Origin: CAHJXG01 sp964235485
GTDB taxonomy: Bacteria; Pseudomonadota; Alphaproteobacteria; Acetobacterales; Acetobacteraceae
Length of the DNA: 64,000 nucleotides
NCBI GenBank assembly: GCA_964235485.1
Contig: CAXSAZ010000022.1
Coordinates: forward strand, 1-64,000
Direction of reading: 5' to 3'
A program made the translations under genes and the position numbers. Shown one piece after another: positions 32,104 to 44,748 of the stretch; positions within the stretch are counted from its first letter, which is position 1; the number at the start of each line of letters is the position of its first letter. The notes beneath the pieces were generated by a model. That model worked only from the letters and a program-made list of their open reading frames with translations, was not told the origin of the DNA and searched no databases.

Positions 32104-33243
32104 TCAGGCGGCGATCAGGCCGCCGAGCCGGGCCAGCGCCGCCAAGTGGCTGTCGGTGTCGCCGAAGCCGCGCTCGATCATCGTCATGCGCTTGAAGTGG
32201 TGGCCCACGGCGTATTCCATGGTGACGCCGATGCCGCCGTGCAGTTGGATGGCTTCCTGGCCGATGTGGCGTCCGCTGCGCCCAATCTGCACCTTGGCGG
32301 CGTGCATGGCGCGCTGCCGCTCCAGCGGGTTCGGGTCCGACGCCATCATCGCGGCATACAGCGCCATGCTGCGCGCCTGCTCCAGCGACACGTACATGTC
32401 CACGGCGCGGTGCTGCAACGCCTGGTTCTCGCCGATGGCGCGGCCGAACTGCTTGCGGGTCTTGAGGTAATCCACCGTCATGGCGTGCATCGCGGTCATC
32501 ACGCCGACGGCCTCGGCGCACAGGGCCGCGAGCATCTCGTCGTTCGCCTGCTCCAGGATCGGCAGCGCCTCGGCCGGGTCGCCGAGGGCTTCCGCGGGCG
32601 CGTTCGCCAGGGTGATCTCGGCGGCGCGCAGGCCGTCCTGGGTGGGGTAGCCGCGGCGCGACACGCCGGGCGCGTCGGCGCCCACCAGGAACAGGCCAAT
32701 GCCGTGGCGCTCCCGGTGCTGGCCTGCGGTGCGGGCGGTGACGAGCAGGGTGCCGGCGCTGTCGCCGTGCAGCACCAGGCTTTTTTCTCCGGTGATGCGC
32801 CAGGCGTCGCCGTCGCGCTCCGCCCGGGTCACCACGTCGTTCAGGCTGTGGCGGGATTGCCGCTCGACCTGCGCGTAGGCGAGGACGCGCTCCCCGGCGG
32901 CAATGCCGGGCACCAGCGCCTCCATCTGCGCCTCCGACGCGGCGTGGCGGAGCAAGGCGCCGCACGCGACCACGGTGGCAAAATACGGCTCGACCACCAG
33001 GGCGCGGCCGAACGCTTCCATGACCATCGCCGTATCGACCAGCCCGCCGCCGAACCCGCCCTGCGCTTCCGGGAACGGCAGGCCCAGCAGGCCAAGCTCG
33101 GCGAACTGCGCCCAGATGTCCCGGCTCCAGCCCTCCGGCGTCGCGCGGTAGCCGCGGCGGGCCTCGAAGCCGTAGCGGTCCGCGAGCATACGGTCCACGC
33201 TGTCCTTCAACAGCCGCTGCTCGTCGCTGAGATCGAAGTCCAT
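32104..33243 (-). CDS. Acyl-CoA dehydrogenase
   Basis: A 379-aa flavoprotein introducing an alpha-beta double bond into an acyl-CoA. Three-domain ACAD layout: helical N-terminal domain starting FDLSDEQRLLKDSVD, a middle beta domain, and C-terminal helices with RKQFGRAIGENQALQHRAVDM and the FAD-binding LHGGIGVTMEYAVGHHFKR. Compared with canonical members, the mid-domain is short on the usual FCLTEP signature, reading AYAQVERQ instead, as often in the subfamily that partners another ACAD. It lies in the catabolic block, upstream in coordinate of the second ACAD. Confidence 0.87.
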   Translation of the reverse strand: MDFDLSDEQRLLKDSVDRMLADRYGFEARRGYRATPEGWSRDIWAQFAELGLLGLPFPEAQGGFGGGLVDTAMVMEAFGRALVVEPYFATVVACGALLRHAASEAQMEALVPGIAAGERVLAYAQVERQSRHSLNDVVTRAERDGDAWRITGEKSLVLHGDSAGTLLVTARTAGQHRERHGIGLFLVGADAPGVSRRGYPTQDGLRAAEITLANAPAEALGDPAEALPILEQANDEMLAALCAEAVGVMTAMHAMTVDYLKTRKQFGRAIGENQALQHRAVDMYVSLEQARSMALYAAMMASDPNPLERQRAMHAAKVQIGRSGRHIGQEAIQLHGGIGVTMEYAVGHHFKRMTMIERGFGDTDSHLAALARLGGLIAA

Positions 33244-33328
33244 GCCGTTCCCCCCGTGCACGCTCCCTGGGGCGCGTCGGGGTCAGCGTAGCCGAAACGC
33301 GCGGCTCCGCTAACCCCGGCCGAGGCGG

Positions 33329-33499
33329 CTACAGGCCGTTCTTCACCTTGTCCGCGCTGTTCGTGACCGCGCGGCCGGCGGCGCCCAGGTCCTCCCCGGC
33401 GCCGGCCGTGGTGTTGCAGGCGCTCAGGAGGGGTGCCAGGGCGGCCAGCGCGAGGGCGAGCAGCAAGGCACGGGCGGAATGGCGGATTTGGGTACGCAT
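33329..33499 (-). CDS. Entericidin-type small lipoprotein
   Basis: A 56-aa lipoprotein with a long signal (ALLLALALAALAPLLSAC; lipidated Cys near residue 29) and the entericidin-like mature peptide NTTAGAGEDLGAAGRAVTNSADKVKNGL. Entericidins are small envelope lipoproteins linked to stress or stationary phase. ATG 33499 follows AGGAG 6 nt upstream, a strong ribosome-binding site. It lies between two acyl-CoA dehydrogenase genes but is probably independent of them. Confidence 0.75.
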   Translation of the reverse strand: MRTQIRHSARALLLALALAALAPLLSACNTTAGAGEDLGAAGRAVTNSADKVKNGL

Positions 33500-33558
33500 C
33501 GACTTCTCCTTCATGGCAAGCATCGCGTTCCAACTCGCGATGTCCACGACGGTTCCGG

Positions 33559-34758
33559 TTAGAACCCAAGGATCGCCTTTGCAACAATATTCCGCTGGAT
33601 CTCGTTCGACCCGCCGTAGATCGAGATCTTGCGCCAGTTGAAGTAGGTCGGCGCCGCCTCCGCGGCATACTCGGGACCCACGGGCGGCTCGTTGCTGCCG
33701 TGCTCGTGGTCGTCATAGGGCAGAATGTAGGGGCCGACCACATCCATCAGCAGCTCCGTGGTCGCCTGCTGCAATTCGGACCCCTTGATCTTGAGGATCG
33801 AGCTGGCCGGGTTCGGGAGCGCCCTGTCCCGCTTGCGCTCGTCGGCGACCACCCGGAGCTGGGTCATTTCCAGCGCCTTCAATTCCACCTCGACTGCCGC
33901 CAGCTTTTCGCGGAAATGCGGCTCCTCGATCATCGCGCGGTCGCCGACGTGCTCCAGCGCGGCCAACTGCTTGATGCGGCGGATGCGCGCCTTGCTGACG
34001 CCGACGCGGGCGATGCCGGTGCGCTCGTTGCCGAGCAGGAACTTGGCGTAGTCCCAGCCGCGGTTCTCCTCGCCCACCAGGTTCTCCACGGGCACGCGCA
34101 CGTCGTCGAACCAGACCTCGTTGACTTCCACCCCGCCGTCGATGGTCTGGATCGGGCGCACCGTGATGCCCGGCGTCTTCATGTCGATCAGGATGAAGCT
34201 GATGCCCTGCTGCTTCTTGGCCGCGCCCGGGTCCGTGCGGGCGAGGCAGAAGATCCAGTCGGCGTATTGGGCGAGCGTGGTCCAGGTCTTCTGACCGTTC
34301 ACCACGTAATGGTTGCCGTCCCGCACCGCGGTCGTGCGCAGGCTCGCGAGGTCCGAGCCGGCGCCGGGTTCGGAGAAACCCTGGCACCACCAGATGTCGA
34401 GGTTGGCGGTCGCCGGAAGGAACTGCTTCTTCTGCGCGTCCGACCCGAACTGCGCGATCACCGGGCCGACCATGTTGGCGTTGAAGCCGAGCGGCGCCGG
34501 CACGCAGTTCTGCTGCATCTCGTCCTGGTAGATGTAGAGCTGAACCGGCGTCCAATCCTGCCCACCCCATTCCTGGGGCCAATGCGGCACCGCGAGGCCG
34601 TGGGCGTTCATGATGCGCTGCGCCGTCACCTGCTGGTCGCGCGACACGTGCTCGCCGCGCTGCACCTGGTCCCGGATGTCGGCAGGGATTTGCGTCGTGA
34701 AGAATTCGCGCATCCGCTCGCGGAAAGCGTTTTCCTCGGCGGTGAACCTCAGATCCAT
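33559..34758 (-). CDS. Acyl-CoA dehydrogenase
   Basis: A 399-aa FAD enzyme of the larger ACAD subfamily. Opening MDLRFTAEENAFRERMREFF, the CoA/flavin site WWCQGFSEPGAGSDLASL (near residue 124) and NGQKTWTTLAQYAD, and the C-terminal RKISIYGGSNEIQRNIVAK are classical. It oxidises a medium, branched or aromatic-side-chain acyl-CoA. It lies 11 nt downstream of the thiolase gene and is likely co-transcribed. The start at 34758 is fixed by the conserved N-terminus. Confidence 0.92.
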   Translation of the reverse strand: MDLRFTAEENAFRERMREFFTTQIPADIRDQVQRGEHVSRDQQVTAQRIMNAHGLAVPHWPQEWGGQDWTPVQLYIYQDEMQQNCVPAPLGFNANMVGPVIAQFGSDAQKKQFLPATANLDIWWCQGFSEPGAGSDLASLRTTAVRDGNHYVVNGQKTWTTLAQYADWIFCLARTDPGAAKKQQGISFILIDMKTPGITVRPIQTIDGGVEVNEVWFDDVRVPVENLVGEENRGWDYAKFLLGNERTGIARVGVSKARIRRIKQLAALEHVGDRAMIEEPHFREKLAAVEVELKALEMTQLRVVADERKRDRALPNPASSILKIKGSELQQATTELLMDVVGPYILPYDDHEHGSNEPPVGPEYAAEAAPTYFNWRKISIYGGSNEIQRNIVAKAILGF

Positions 34759-34769
34759 GACCCGCTCCC

Positions 34770-35951
<1,182 letters not shown>

Positions 35952-35953
35952 GT

Positions 35954-37587
35954 TCAGCTTCCTTTCAGTTCGGCGATCAGCTCGCGCTTCGCGAGCTTGC
36001 CCACCGGCGTGTGCGGCAGGCTGTCGCGGAGTTCGAGGGCGGCCGGCAGCTCGTGCCGGCCCAGCTTGTCCGACAGGAACTCGCGCAAGCTCTCCAACGT
36101 CAGCGGCTCCGCCCCGTCGCGCAGCACGACGTAGGCTTTGGCCGACTGGCCGCGATACGGGTCCGGCACGCCGATCACCGCGGCTTCCTGCACGGCCGGG
36201 TGCTCGTGGATCGCCTCCTCGACCGTGCGGGGATACACGTTGAAGCCGCCGGAGATGATCATGTCCTTCTTGCGGTCCACCAGGGTGAACATGCCGTCCG
36301 GCGCCATGCGGCCGATGTCGCCGGTGAGGAACCAGCCGTCCACGAAGGCCTCCGCCGTTTCCTCCGGGCGCCGCCAGTAGCCCGGCGTCACGTTCAGGCC
36401 GCGGATGCGGACCTCGCCGACCTCGCCCGGCGGCAGCACGCGGGCGGGGTCGTCCAGTGCCACCACGTCCATCTCGATGCCGGGCAGCGGCAGGCCGATG
36501 TCGCCCGGCCCCGGCGCGCGGTCGAGCGGCAGGTTGGTGCCGGCGGGCGAGGTTTCCGTCATGCCCCAGCCGCCGCCGAGGCGCAGCCCGGTGATCCGCT
36601 CCATCCGTTCCCCCACCTCGTGCGGCAGGGCCGCGCCGCCGGAACTGGTGACTTTCAGGCTCGACAGGTCACGCGACGTGATTTCGGGGTGGTTCGCCAT
36701 GGCGATCCACATGGTCGGCACGCCGTAAAAATGGGTGCAGCGCCCGGTCTCGATGTCATGCAGCGTCTGGTTCACGTCGAAGCGGGGGCGCAGCATCAGT
36801 TCCACCCCGCTCCACAGCGCCCGCAGCATCACCGAGGTCAGGGCGTAGATGTGGAACAGCGGCAGCACGACGAGCACCTTGTCGCCGGGCGAGTAGGCCC
36901 GGTCGGTGCTGCCGGTCCAGGCGTCGTACATCCCGACGGCGGCGACGAGGTTGGCGTGGGTCAGCATCGCCGCCCGCGGCGCGCCGGTGGTGCCGCCGGT
37001 GTATTGCAGCACCGCCACGTCCGCCGGCTCGACCACCGGCCACTCCGCATCCGGCCCGTCGAGGTCGCGCAGGGTGCGGGCGCCGGGCGGCACCGGGGCA
37101 TCGAGGCCGCCGGGTCCCCAATCCGCGTCCTCCGCCACGATCAGCGTGCCCACGGTGCCGGACTGCCGGGCTGCCAGCGCCTGGGGCAGCAGGGACGGCA
37201 GGTTGCCGGCGATCAGGACGCGCGCGCCGCTGTCCTGCAACTTGCGCTCCACCGCCCGCGGGGGGTCGAGCGGGCTGAGGTGCACCACCCGGCCGCCGGC
37301 GCGCAGGATGCCGAAAAAGGCGATGGGGTGGGCCGGGCTGTTGCTCAGCAGCAGCGCCACCGCGTCGCCTGGCAAGACGCCGAGCGCCATCAGGCCGCGC
37401 GCCAGCCGGTCCGCGCGCTGGCCCAGTTCGGCATAGGTCATGCGGCTTCCCCGGAACTCCAGCGCCGGGCGGTCGGCGTAGTCCCGGGCGATGCGGTCGA
37501 GCATGGCCGGGATCGTGCCGGTCGGGATCGGCGCGTCCCAACGCGCGCCTTCCGGGTAGCTGGTTTCCCAGGGGTGCGGGTGCCGGG

Positions 37588-37591
<4 letters not shown>
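35954..37591 (-). CDS. Long-chain fatty acid-CoA ligase-like protein
   Basis: A 545-aa ANL-family ligase. P-loop QYTGGTTGAPRAAMLTH near residue 185 carries Arg where FadD-like enzymes usually have Lys. GMTETSPAGT, the TGDIGRM hinge and the C-terminal Lys in HTPVGKLAKRELI are present. The C-terminus continues the family motif KKDMIISGGFNVYPRTVEEA. It activates the substrate brought in by the neighbouring Liv importer or the chain entering beta-oxidation. ATG 37591 overlaps the upstream stop by 4 nt. Confidence 0.9.
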
Positions 37592-39678
<2,087 letters not shown>

Positions 39679-39683
39679 GTCGT

Positions 39684-40379
39684 TCAAACCTCCAACCATT
39701 CGCGCCGGACCTGCGCGTTGCCGGCGAGGCTCGCCGGCGTGCCCTCGAACACGATCTCGCCGTGGCCCATCACGTACAGGCGGTGGCTGATCGCCAATGC
39801 GATGTCGAGCTTCTGCTCCACTAGCAGGATGGTCACGCCCCGGGCGGCGACGGCGACCAGCAATTCGCGCACCGTTTGCACCATCATGGGCGCCAGGCCC
39901 TCGGTGGGTTCATCGACCATCAGCAGCGCCGGGCAACCCATCAGGGTGCGGCACATGGCGAGCATCTGCTGCTCGCCGCCGGACAAGGCGCCGGCGGGGG
40001 CGTCCGCGCGCTCGCGCAGGCGGGGGAACAGGGCGTAGGCGTCTGAAAGGCCGAACGGGCCGCCGGGTCCCTTCTTCTCGCCAAGCAGGAGGTTCTGCGC
40101 CGTGGTCAGGTCCGGGAAGATCGCCCGGTCCTCCGGCACGTAGCCGAGGCCGAGCCGTGCCACCTGGTGCGGGGGCAAGCGGCCGATCTCCCGGCCGTCG
40201 AACTGGATTTGCCCTTTGCGCGCGACGCCGCCCATGATCGCCTTGAGCATCGTGCTGCGCCCGGCGCCGTTGCGGCCCAGCAGCGCCACGATCTCGCCCC
40301 GCGCCACTTGCATGGTGACGCCGTGCAGGACCTGGCTCTTGCCGTACCACGCCTGCAAGCCCTGGACGGACAGCATCAT
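39684..40379 (-). CDS. Liv-type ABC ATP-binding protein (LivF family), Walker A Lys to Arg
   Basis: A 231-aa ATPase of the second Liv system. Walker A reads GRNGAGRST with Arg at residue 41 (codon 40257-40259) where Lys is essential in nearly all ABC ATPases. Signature LSGGEQQ, Walker B LLMVDEPTEGL and the VEQK post-motif are intact. It pairs with the LivG of the same operon, which has a normal Walker A. Possibly one of the two ATP sites is weakened. Start ATGATG at 40379 overlaps the livG stop. Confidence 0.87.
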   Translation of the reverse strand: MMLSVQGLQAWYGKSQVLHGVTMQVARGEIVALLGRNGAGRSTMLKAIMGGVARKGQIQFDGREIGRLPPHQVARLGLGYVPEDRAIFPDLTTAQNLLLGEKKGPGGPFGLSDAYALFPRLRERADAPAGALSGGEQQMLAMCRTLMGCPALLMVDEPTEGLAPMMVQTVRELLVAVAARGVTILLVEQKLDIALAISHRLYVMGHGEIVFEGTPASLAGNAQVRREWLEV

Positions 40380-41134
40380 GCCAGCGCCTCCGCCGCGGCG
40401 CCGAGATAGGCGGTGCGCACCGCCGGGTCGCCGCGCACCGCGTCCGGCGGGCCGGAAGCGATCACCCGGCCCTCCGCCAGCACGGAGATCGTGTCGGCGA
40501 GGCCGAACACGACGCCCAGGTCGTGCTCGATCATCACGAGGGTGCGGCCCTCCGACACGCGGCGGATCAGGGTCACGGCGCGCTCGGTTTCGGCGCGGCT
40601 CATGCCGGCGGTGGGTTCGTCGAGCAGGATGGTCTCGGCGCCGCCGGCGATGGTGACGCCGATCTCCAAGGCGCGCTGGTCGGCGTAGGCGAGGCTGCCC
40701 GCCAGCACGTCCCGGCGGCGCTCCAGGCCGAGCAGGACCAAGACCTCCTCCGCCCGGCGGCGCAGGGACGCGAACCCTTCCAGCCGGCGCCAAAAGGCGT
40801 GGCCGCAGCCGTGGGTGCGCATGGCGGCGGCGCGCAGGTTCTCGAACACCGACAATCGCGGGAACAGGCTGGTCACTTGGAAGCTGCGGGCCAGGCCGCG
40901 GTTGAAGATGGCGTGCGGGGACAGGCCCGTGATGTCCTGGCCGTGCAGCAGGATCTGCCCGGCGTCGGCGGACAGCCGGCCGGAAATCAGGTGGAACAGC
41001 GTCGATTTGCCCGCGCCGTTCGGGCCGATCACTGCGTGACGCTCGTTGCGGGCCACCGCGAGATCGACGCCGCGGATGATCTTCGTGGGGCCGAACGCCT
41101 TGTGCAGCCCGGCAACCTGCAAGGCGGGCGTCAT
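40376..41134 (-). CDS. Liv-type ABC ATP-binding protein (LivG family)
   Basis: A 252-aa ATPase. Walker A GPNGAGKST is intact near residue 37, the family motif GLARSFQVTSLFPRLSVFENL follows, and Walker B reads TILLDEPTAGMS with switch His in MIEHDLG. The signature is LAYADQR rather than LSGGQ, a form seen in this LivG branch. It works with LivF (Walker A Arg) as the second nucleotide-binding subunit. ATG 41134 overlaps the livM stop by 4 nt. Confidence 0.9.
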   Translation of the reverse strand: MTPALQVAGLHKAFGPTKIIRGVDLAVARNERHAVIGPNGAGKSTLFHLISGRLSADAGQILLHGQDITGLSPHAIFNRGLARSFQVTSLFPRLSVFENLRAAAMRTHGCGHAFWRRLEGFASLRRRAEEVLVLLGLERRRDVLAGSLAYADQRALEIGVTIAGGAETILLDEPTAGMSRAETERAVTLIRRVSEGRTLVMIEHDLGVVFGLADTISVLAEGRVIASGPPDAVRGDPAVRTAYLGAAAEALA

Positions 41135-42414
41135 GCGGCGTGGGCCAGGGCGCTGGCATTCTGCCACGCCGCCCGGGCCGCCGGCGCGGCCCGGCGCAGC
41201 AGCCACGCGCCAGCCAGCAGCAGCACGGCCGCGGCAAGCCAGGGCAGCACGCCCTGCGGGTCCAGCGCCAAGCCGAACACCGGGCGCGGCGACGCGCCGT
41301 TGCGCACGGCCTGCAGCCGGAAGCCAAGCTCGGCCAGGCCCACCGTGCCGGCCAGCGCCAGAACCAAGCCCGGCACCATGGCGGCGTAGGACGGCAAGAG
41401 CCGCCCGGCCAGCCCGGCGCGGACCAGCGGCGCGTGCGCCAACACGATCCCGGAGATGCCGCCCGGCGCCCACACTACCATCGCCACGAACAGCAGCCCG
41501 CTATACAGCACCCAAGCGTCGGTCACGATGCTGAGCGCCACCGACAGGAAGGTGATTAGCACCGCGCCCACCACCGGCCCCCAAAAGGTGCCGACGCCGC
41601 CGATGAAGGCCATCAAGAGGACGCCGCTCGACGCTTCCGGCGACATGATGCCCGACGTCACGATCTCGTCGTTCAGCGCCGCCAAGCCCCCGGCGACCCC
41701 GGCGAACAGGCCGCTCAGCGCGAACACCAGCAGGCGGATGCGGGCCGGGTCGTAGCCGAGGAAGCCGACGCGCTCCGGGTTGTCGCGCACGGCGTTGGCG
41801 AGGCGGCCGAGCGGGGTGCGGGTGTAGAGCCACATCAGCAGCGCCGCCGCCCAGGCCCAGGCGGCGATCAGGTGGTATGCCTGGATCTGCGTGCCGAAGT
41901 CGTAGCCGAGCAGCGTCGGGCCGGCGGAGCGGTCGGCGGACAAGCCCTCCTCGCCGCCGAACACGCCGGGCAACAGGAGGACGACGGCGGTGGCGAGTTC
42001 CGCGACGCCCAAGGTGATCATGGCGAAGGCCGTGCCGGCGCGGCGGGTGGACACCCAGCCGGCGAGGATCGCCGCCGCGAGGCCGCCCACGGCGCCCACC
42101 AGCGGCAAGGCGGGCAGCGGCAGCCACCAGCCGGTGTCCGCCAGCCGCATGGCGTGCATGGAAAGGAAGCCGCCGAACCCCAGGAACACCGCATGGCCGA
42201 AGTCGAGCATCCCGCCTTGGCCGAGCAGCATGTTGAACGACAGCGCGAACACGACCGCGATGCCCATGCGGCACAGCAGCGACAAGGCGAAGCCGCCGGG
42301 CACGACGTGCGGCAGCACCAGCGCCGCGAGGGCCGCCAGCACCCAGGGCGCGGCGGCGCGCAGGGCTGCGCTGGCGGGCGGACGGGCGGGCACGGCTTGC
42401 GCGGGGGCGAGCAT
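41131..42414 (-). CDS. Liv-type ABC transporter permease, LivM family
   Basis: A 427-aa membrane protein with about ten helices and the LivM signature FALSFNMLLGQGGMLDFGHA. After the permease core ending near WAPGGISGIVL there are two extra C-terminal helices (about residues 330-410), longer than plain LivM. It forms the channel with LivH. ATG 42414 is in a 1-nt overlap with the livH stop; a longer frame from 42519 reads through the livH C-terminus. Confidence 0.9.
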   Translation of the reverse strand: MLAPAQAVPARPPASAALRAAAPWVLAALAALVLPHVVPGGFALSLLCRMGIAVVFALSFNMLLGQGGMLDFGHAVFLGFGGFLSMHAMRLADTGWWLPLPALPLVGAVGGLAAAILAGWVSTRRAGTAFAMITLGVAELATAVVLLLPGVFGGEEGLSADRSAGPTLLGYDFGTQIQAYHLIAAWAWAAALLMWLYTRTPLGRLANAVRDNPERVGFLGYDPARIRLLVFALSGLFAGVAGGLAALNDEIVTSGIMSPEASSGVLLMAFIGGVGTFWGPVVGAVLITFLSVALSIVTDAWVLYSGLLFVAMVVWAPGGISGIVLAHAPLVRAGLAGRLLPSYAAMVPGLVLALAGTVGLAELGFRLQAVRNGASPRPVFGLALDPQGVLPWLAAAVLLLAGAWLLRRAAPAARAAWQNASALAHAA

Positions 42415-43358
42415 CAGGCGGACCGCGTGCCCATGAGGCCGCGCGGGCGCAGGGCCAGCACCAGGACCAGCAGCAAGTACGGCACCACGGGCGCCACGCG
42501 GGCGATCGTGATCTGCCACAGGTCGCCCAGCACCGCGGTGTCCACGGGGATGCCGAGGCGCATCAGCGCCGTGCCGAGCGGCATGTCGAGGCTGATGCTC
42601 GCGGTCTGCACGAAGCCGATCAGCAAGGAGGCGACGAGCGCCCCCCAGATGGAGCCAAGCCCACCCATCACCACCACCGCGAACACGATGGCGCCGAGCG
42701 AGCGGGCCATGCCCGGCTCAGTGGTGTAGGCGTTGCCGGCGATCACCCCGGCCAGCCCGGCCAGCGCGCAGCCGGCGCCGAACACGAGCGTGAAGACCTT
42801 CGGCACGTCGTGGCCGAGCATCCCCACCATGTCCGGATGGGTCAGCGCCGCCCGGACAATGAGGCCGAGCCGGGTGCGGGCCAGCGCCAAGTAGAGCGCC
42901 AGGAACATGGCGACGGCGACGGCCATCATGAACAGCCGATAGGCCGGATAGGCGTTGCCGGCCACCGTGAACAGCGGGAAGTCGAGCGCCGCGGGCACGC
43001 GATACGGCACGGGGGTGCGGCCCCAGATCAGCGGCACGACCTCGCCGATGATGAAGGCGAGGCCGAAGGTGAACAGCAGTTCCGCGAGGTGCCCATGCTT
43101 GTGCACCGTGCGCAGGCCGTAGCGTTCCACGGCGGCGCCGAGCGCGCCCACCAGCACGGGGACGACGACCAATGCCACCCAGAAGCCGAGCCGGATGCTG
43201 ACCGTGAAGGCGAGGAACGCGCCCAGCATGTAGAAGCTGGCGTGGGCCAGGTTCAGCACGCCCATCATGCCGAAGATCAGGGTGAGGCCCACGGACAGCA
43301 TGAACAGCAGCAGCCCGTAAACCAGGCCGTTCAGCAGGATGAGGCCGGCTTGCTCCAC
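42414..43358 (-). CDS. Liv-type ABC transporter permease, LivH family
   Basis: A 314-aa inner-membrane permease with about eight helices, opening with the LivH motif NGLVYGLLLFMLSVGLTLIFG and a well-kept GVLNLAHASFYMLGA. The C-terminus closes VVMGGLGSIWGALVASLLIG, a strong family mark. GTG 43358 is chosen because it sits just before the first helix, 4 nt after the binding-protein stop. Confidence 0.9.
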   Translation of the reverse strand: MEQAGLILLNGLVYGLLLFMLSVGLTLIFGMMGVLNLAHASFYMLGAFLAFTVSIRLGFWVALVVVPVLVGALGAAVERYGLRTVHKHGHLAELLFTFGLAFIIGEVVPLIWGRTPVPYRVPAALDFPLFTVAGNAYPAYRLFMMAVAVAMFLALYLALARTRLGLIVRAALTHPDMVGMLGHDVPKVFTLVFGAGCALAGLAGVIAGNAYTTEPGMARSLGAIVFAVVVMGGLGSIWGALVASLLIGFVQTASISLDMPLGTALMRLGIPVDTAVLGDLWQITIARVAPVVPYLLLVLVLALRPRGLMGTRSA

Positions 43359-43362
43359 CCGA

Positions 43363-44592
43363 TCAGGCCGGCGGCTGGAACTTGCAGGTGGTGGGCTGGC
43401 GCTGCGTTTCCGCCTCGATGCGGCTGACGGTCCGGAAACCCATCTTGTTGTCGGGGAAGGTGAACTTCGTGCCGGGTTCCAGCACGGACACGAACATCGG
43501 CTGCAGCAGTTGGTGGTTGTCCGGGCGCATCGCGGCCTCGCCCACGGGCGTCTTCTGCACCATGGTCGAAAGCACCTGGCCGACCTTGGCCGGGTCGGTG
43601 CTGTTGGCCTGCTTGATGGCGGCGGCCAGCATGTCGATCTCGTTGACCACGCGCCAATAGAAGAACTTCTGGCCGTACTTGGCCTCGAACCCGGTCGCCA
43701 CCGTTTCGAGTTCGGGGATGCCGAGGTTCGCGTGATACTCGCTGATCTGCGCCGAGCCGCGGCCGCCCGTGCCGGCACCGGCGATGACCTCGCTCGATCC
43801 CATGTAGTAGGTGAACAGGGTGCCCTTGTAGCCTGCGTCCTGCGCCGCCTTGGCCAGAAGCGCCAGGTCCGCGCCCCAATTGCCCGTCACCACGGCGTCG
43901 GCGCCGGCGGCCTGCATCTTCTGCACGTAGGGGGTGAAGTCCTTCACCTTGCCGAGCGGCACCCGCTCCGTGCCCACGATCTGCAGGTCGGGCCGGCGGT
44001 TCGCCAGCATGGCCTGCGCCGCGCGCTCCACCGACTGGCCGAAGGAGTAATCGGGGTTGAACAGATAGACCTTCTTGATCTGCGACTGGCTCACCAGGTA
44101 GTCGGCGAGCGCCCGCATCTTCATGTCGCTGTCGGCGTCGAAGCGGAAGTGCCACCAGTTGCACTTGTCGTTGGTGAGCGCCGGGTCCACGGCGGCGTAG
44201 TTCAGGAACATCACGGACTGGCCCGGCGCGCGGCGGTTGTTCTTGGCGATGGCGTCGGACAGCGCGAAAGCGACGGAGGAGCCGTTGCCCTGGGTGACGT
44301 AGCGGATGCCGTCGTCGATGGCCTTGCGCAGCAGGGTCAGCGACTTCTCCGGGCTGACCTCGTTGTCGAGCGGCACCAGCTCCAGCCGGCGGCCCGGCCC
44401 GGCGGCGGCGCTCGCGTTCGCCCGGTCGATGGCGAAGCGGAAGTGCTGCTCGCCCAGTTGCCCCGTGGCGGCGAGCGAGCCGCTGAGCGGGTCGATGTAA
44501 GCGATGCGCACGACCTCCTCGGCGCGCGCCGGGCTGGCGGCGGCGAGGGCGAGGGCGGCGGCCATGGTGCGCAGCACGGGATGGGTCGGCAT
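43363..44592 (-). CDS. Liv-type ABC transporter substrate-binding protein
   Basis: A 409-aa periplasmic binding protein of the peripla_BP_6 fold. Signal peptide MPTHPVLRTMAAALALAAASPARA, then VVRIAYIDPLSGSLAATGQ. The mid-region has FNPDYSFGQSVERAAQ and GADAVVTGNWGADL. It is the first gene of the second Liv operon, coupled to a beta-oxidation and CoA-ligase set, so its ligand may be a carboxylate later activated to CoA. The ligand itself cannot be read from sequence. Confidence 0.9.
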   Translation of the reverse strand: MPTHPVLRTMAAALALAAASPARAEEVVRIAYIDPLSGSLAATGQLGEQHFRFAIDRANASAAAGPGRRLELVPLDNEVSPEKSLTLLRKAIDDGIRYVTQGNGSSVAFALSDAIAKNNRRAPGQSVMFLNYAAVDPALTNDKCNWWHFRFDADSDMKMRALADYLVSQSQIKKVYLFNPDYSFGQSVERAAQAMLANRRPDLQIVGTERVPLGKVKDFTPYVQKMQAAGADAVVTGNWGADLALLAKAAQDAGYKGTLFTYYMGSSEVIAGAGTGGRGSAQISEYHANLGIPELETVATGFEAKYGQKFFYWRVVNEIDMLAAAIKQANSTDPAKVGQVLSTMVQKTPVGEAAMRPDNHQLLQPMFVSVLEPGTKFTFPDNKMGFRTVSRIEAETQRQPTTCKFQPPA

Positions 44593-44673
44593 GAGGTTCC
44601 TCCGCCGGCGCCTCGTGATGGGCGCCGTTCATGGGGGTATTTGTCGGTCCCAACACGGTGCGCGTCAACGGGG

Positions 44674-44684
44674 TTGTGGCACAA
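44674..44684. promoter_or_regulatory. Small inverted repeat upstream of the Phd/VapC operon
   Basis: TTGTG-G-CACAA (44674-44684) is a perfect 5-bp inverted repeat just upstream of the candidate promoter; TTGTG recurs at 44691. It is a plausible half-site pair for Phd autoregulation. Confidence 0.3.
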
Positions 44685-44690
44685 CGCGGA

Positions 44691-44719
44691 TTGTGTGGGG
44701 ATGCAGCGCGTAGTAAAGT
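44691..44719 (+). promoter_or_regulatory. Candidate sigma70 promoter of the Phd/VapC operon
   Basis: TTGTGT (44691-44696) and TAAAGT (44714-44719) are 17 nt apart. A start near 44726 would leave a 23-nt leader holding GGGAG before ATG 44749. Confidence 0.4.
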
Positions 44720-44748
44720 TGCTATCCATCTATCGTCGGGAGACCACC

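Noticed and set aside
29579..32965. 1128-codon minus-strand frame
   Set aside because: Runs across a plus-strand ligase and two other genes; composition is a shadow of GC-rich codons.
44701..44748. Longer start for the Phd antitoxin (ATG 44701)
   Set aside because: It would lie in the promoter -35/-10 region and lacks a ribosome-binding site; ATG 44749 has one.
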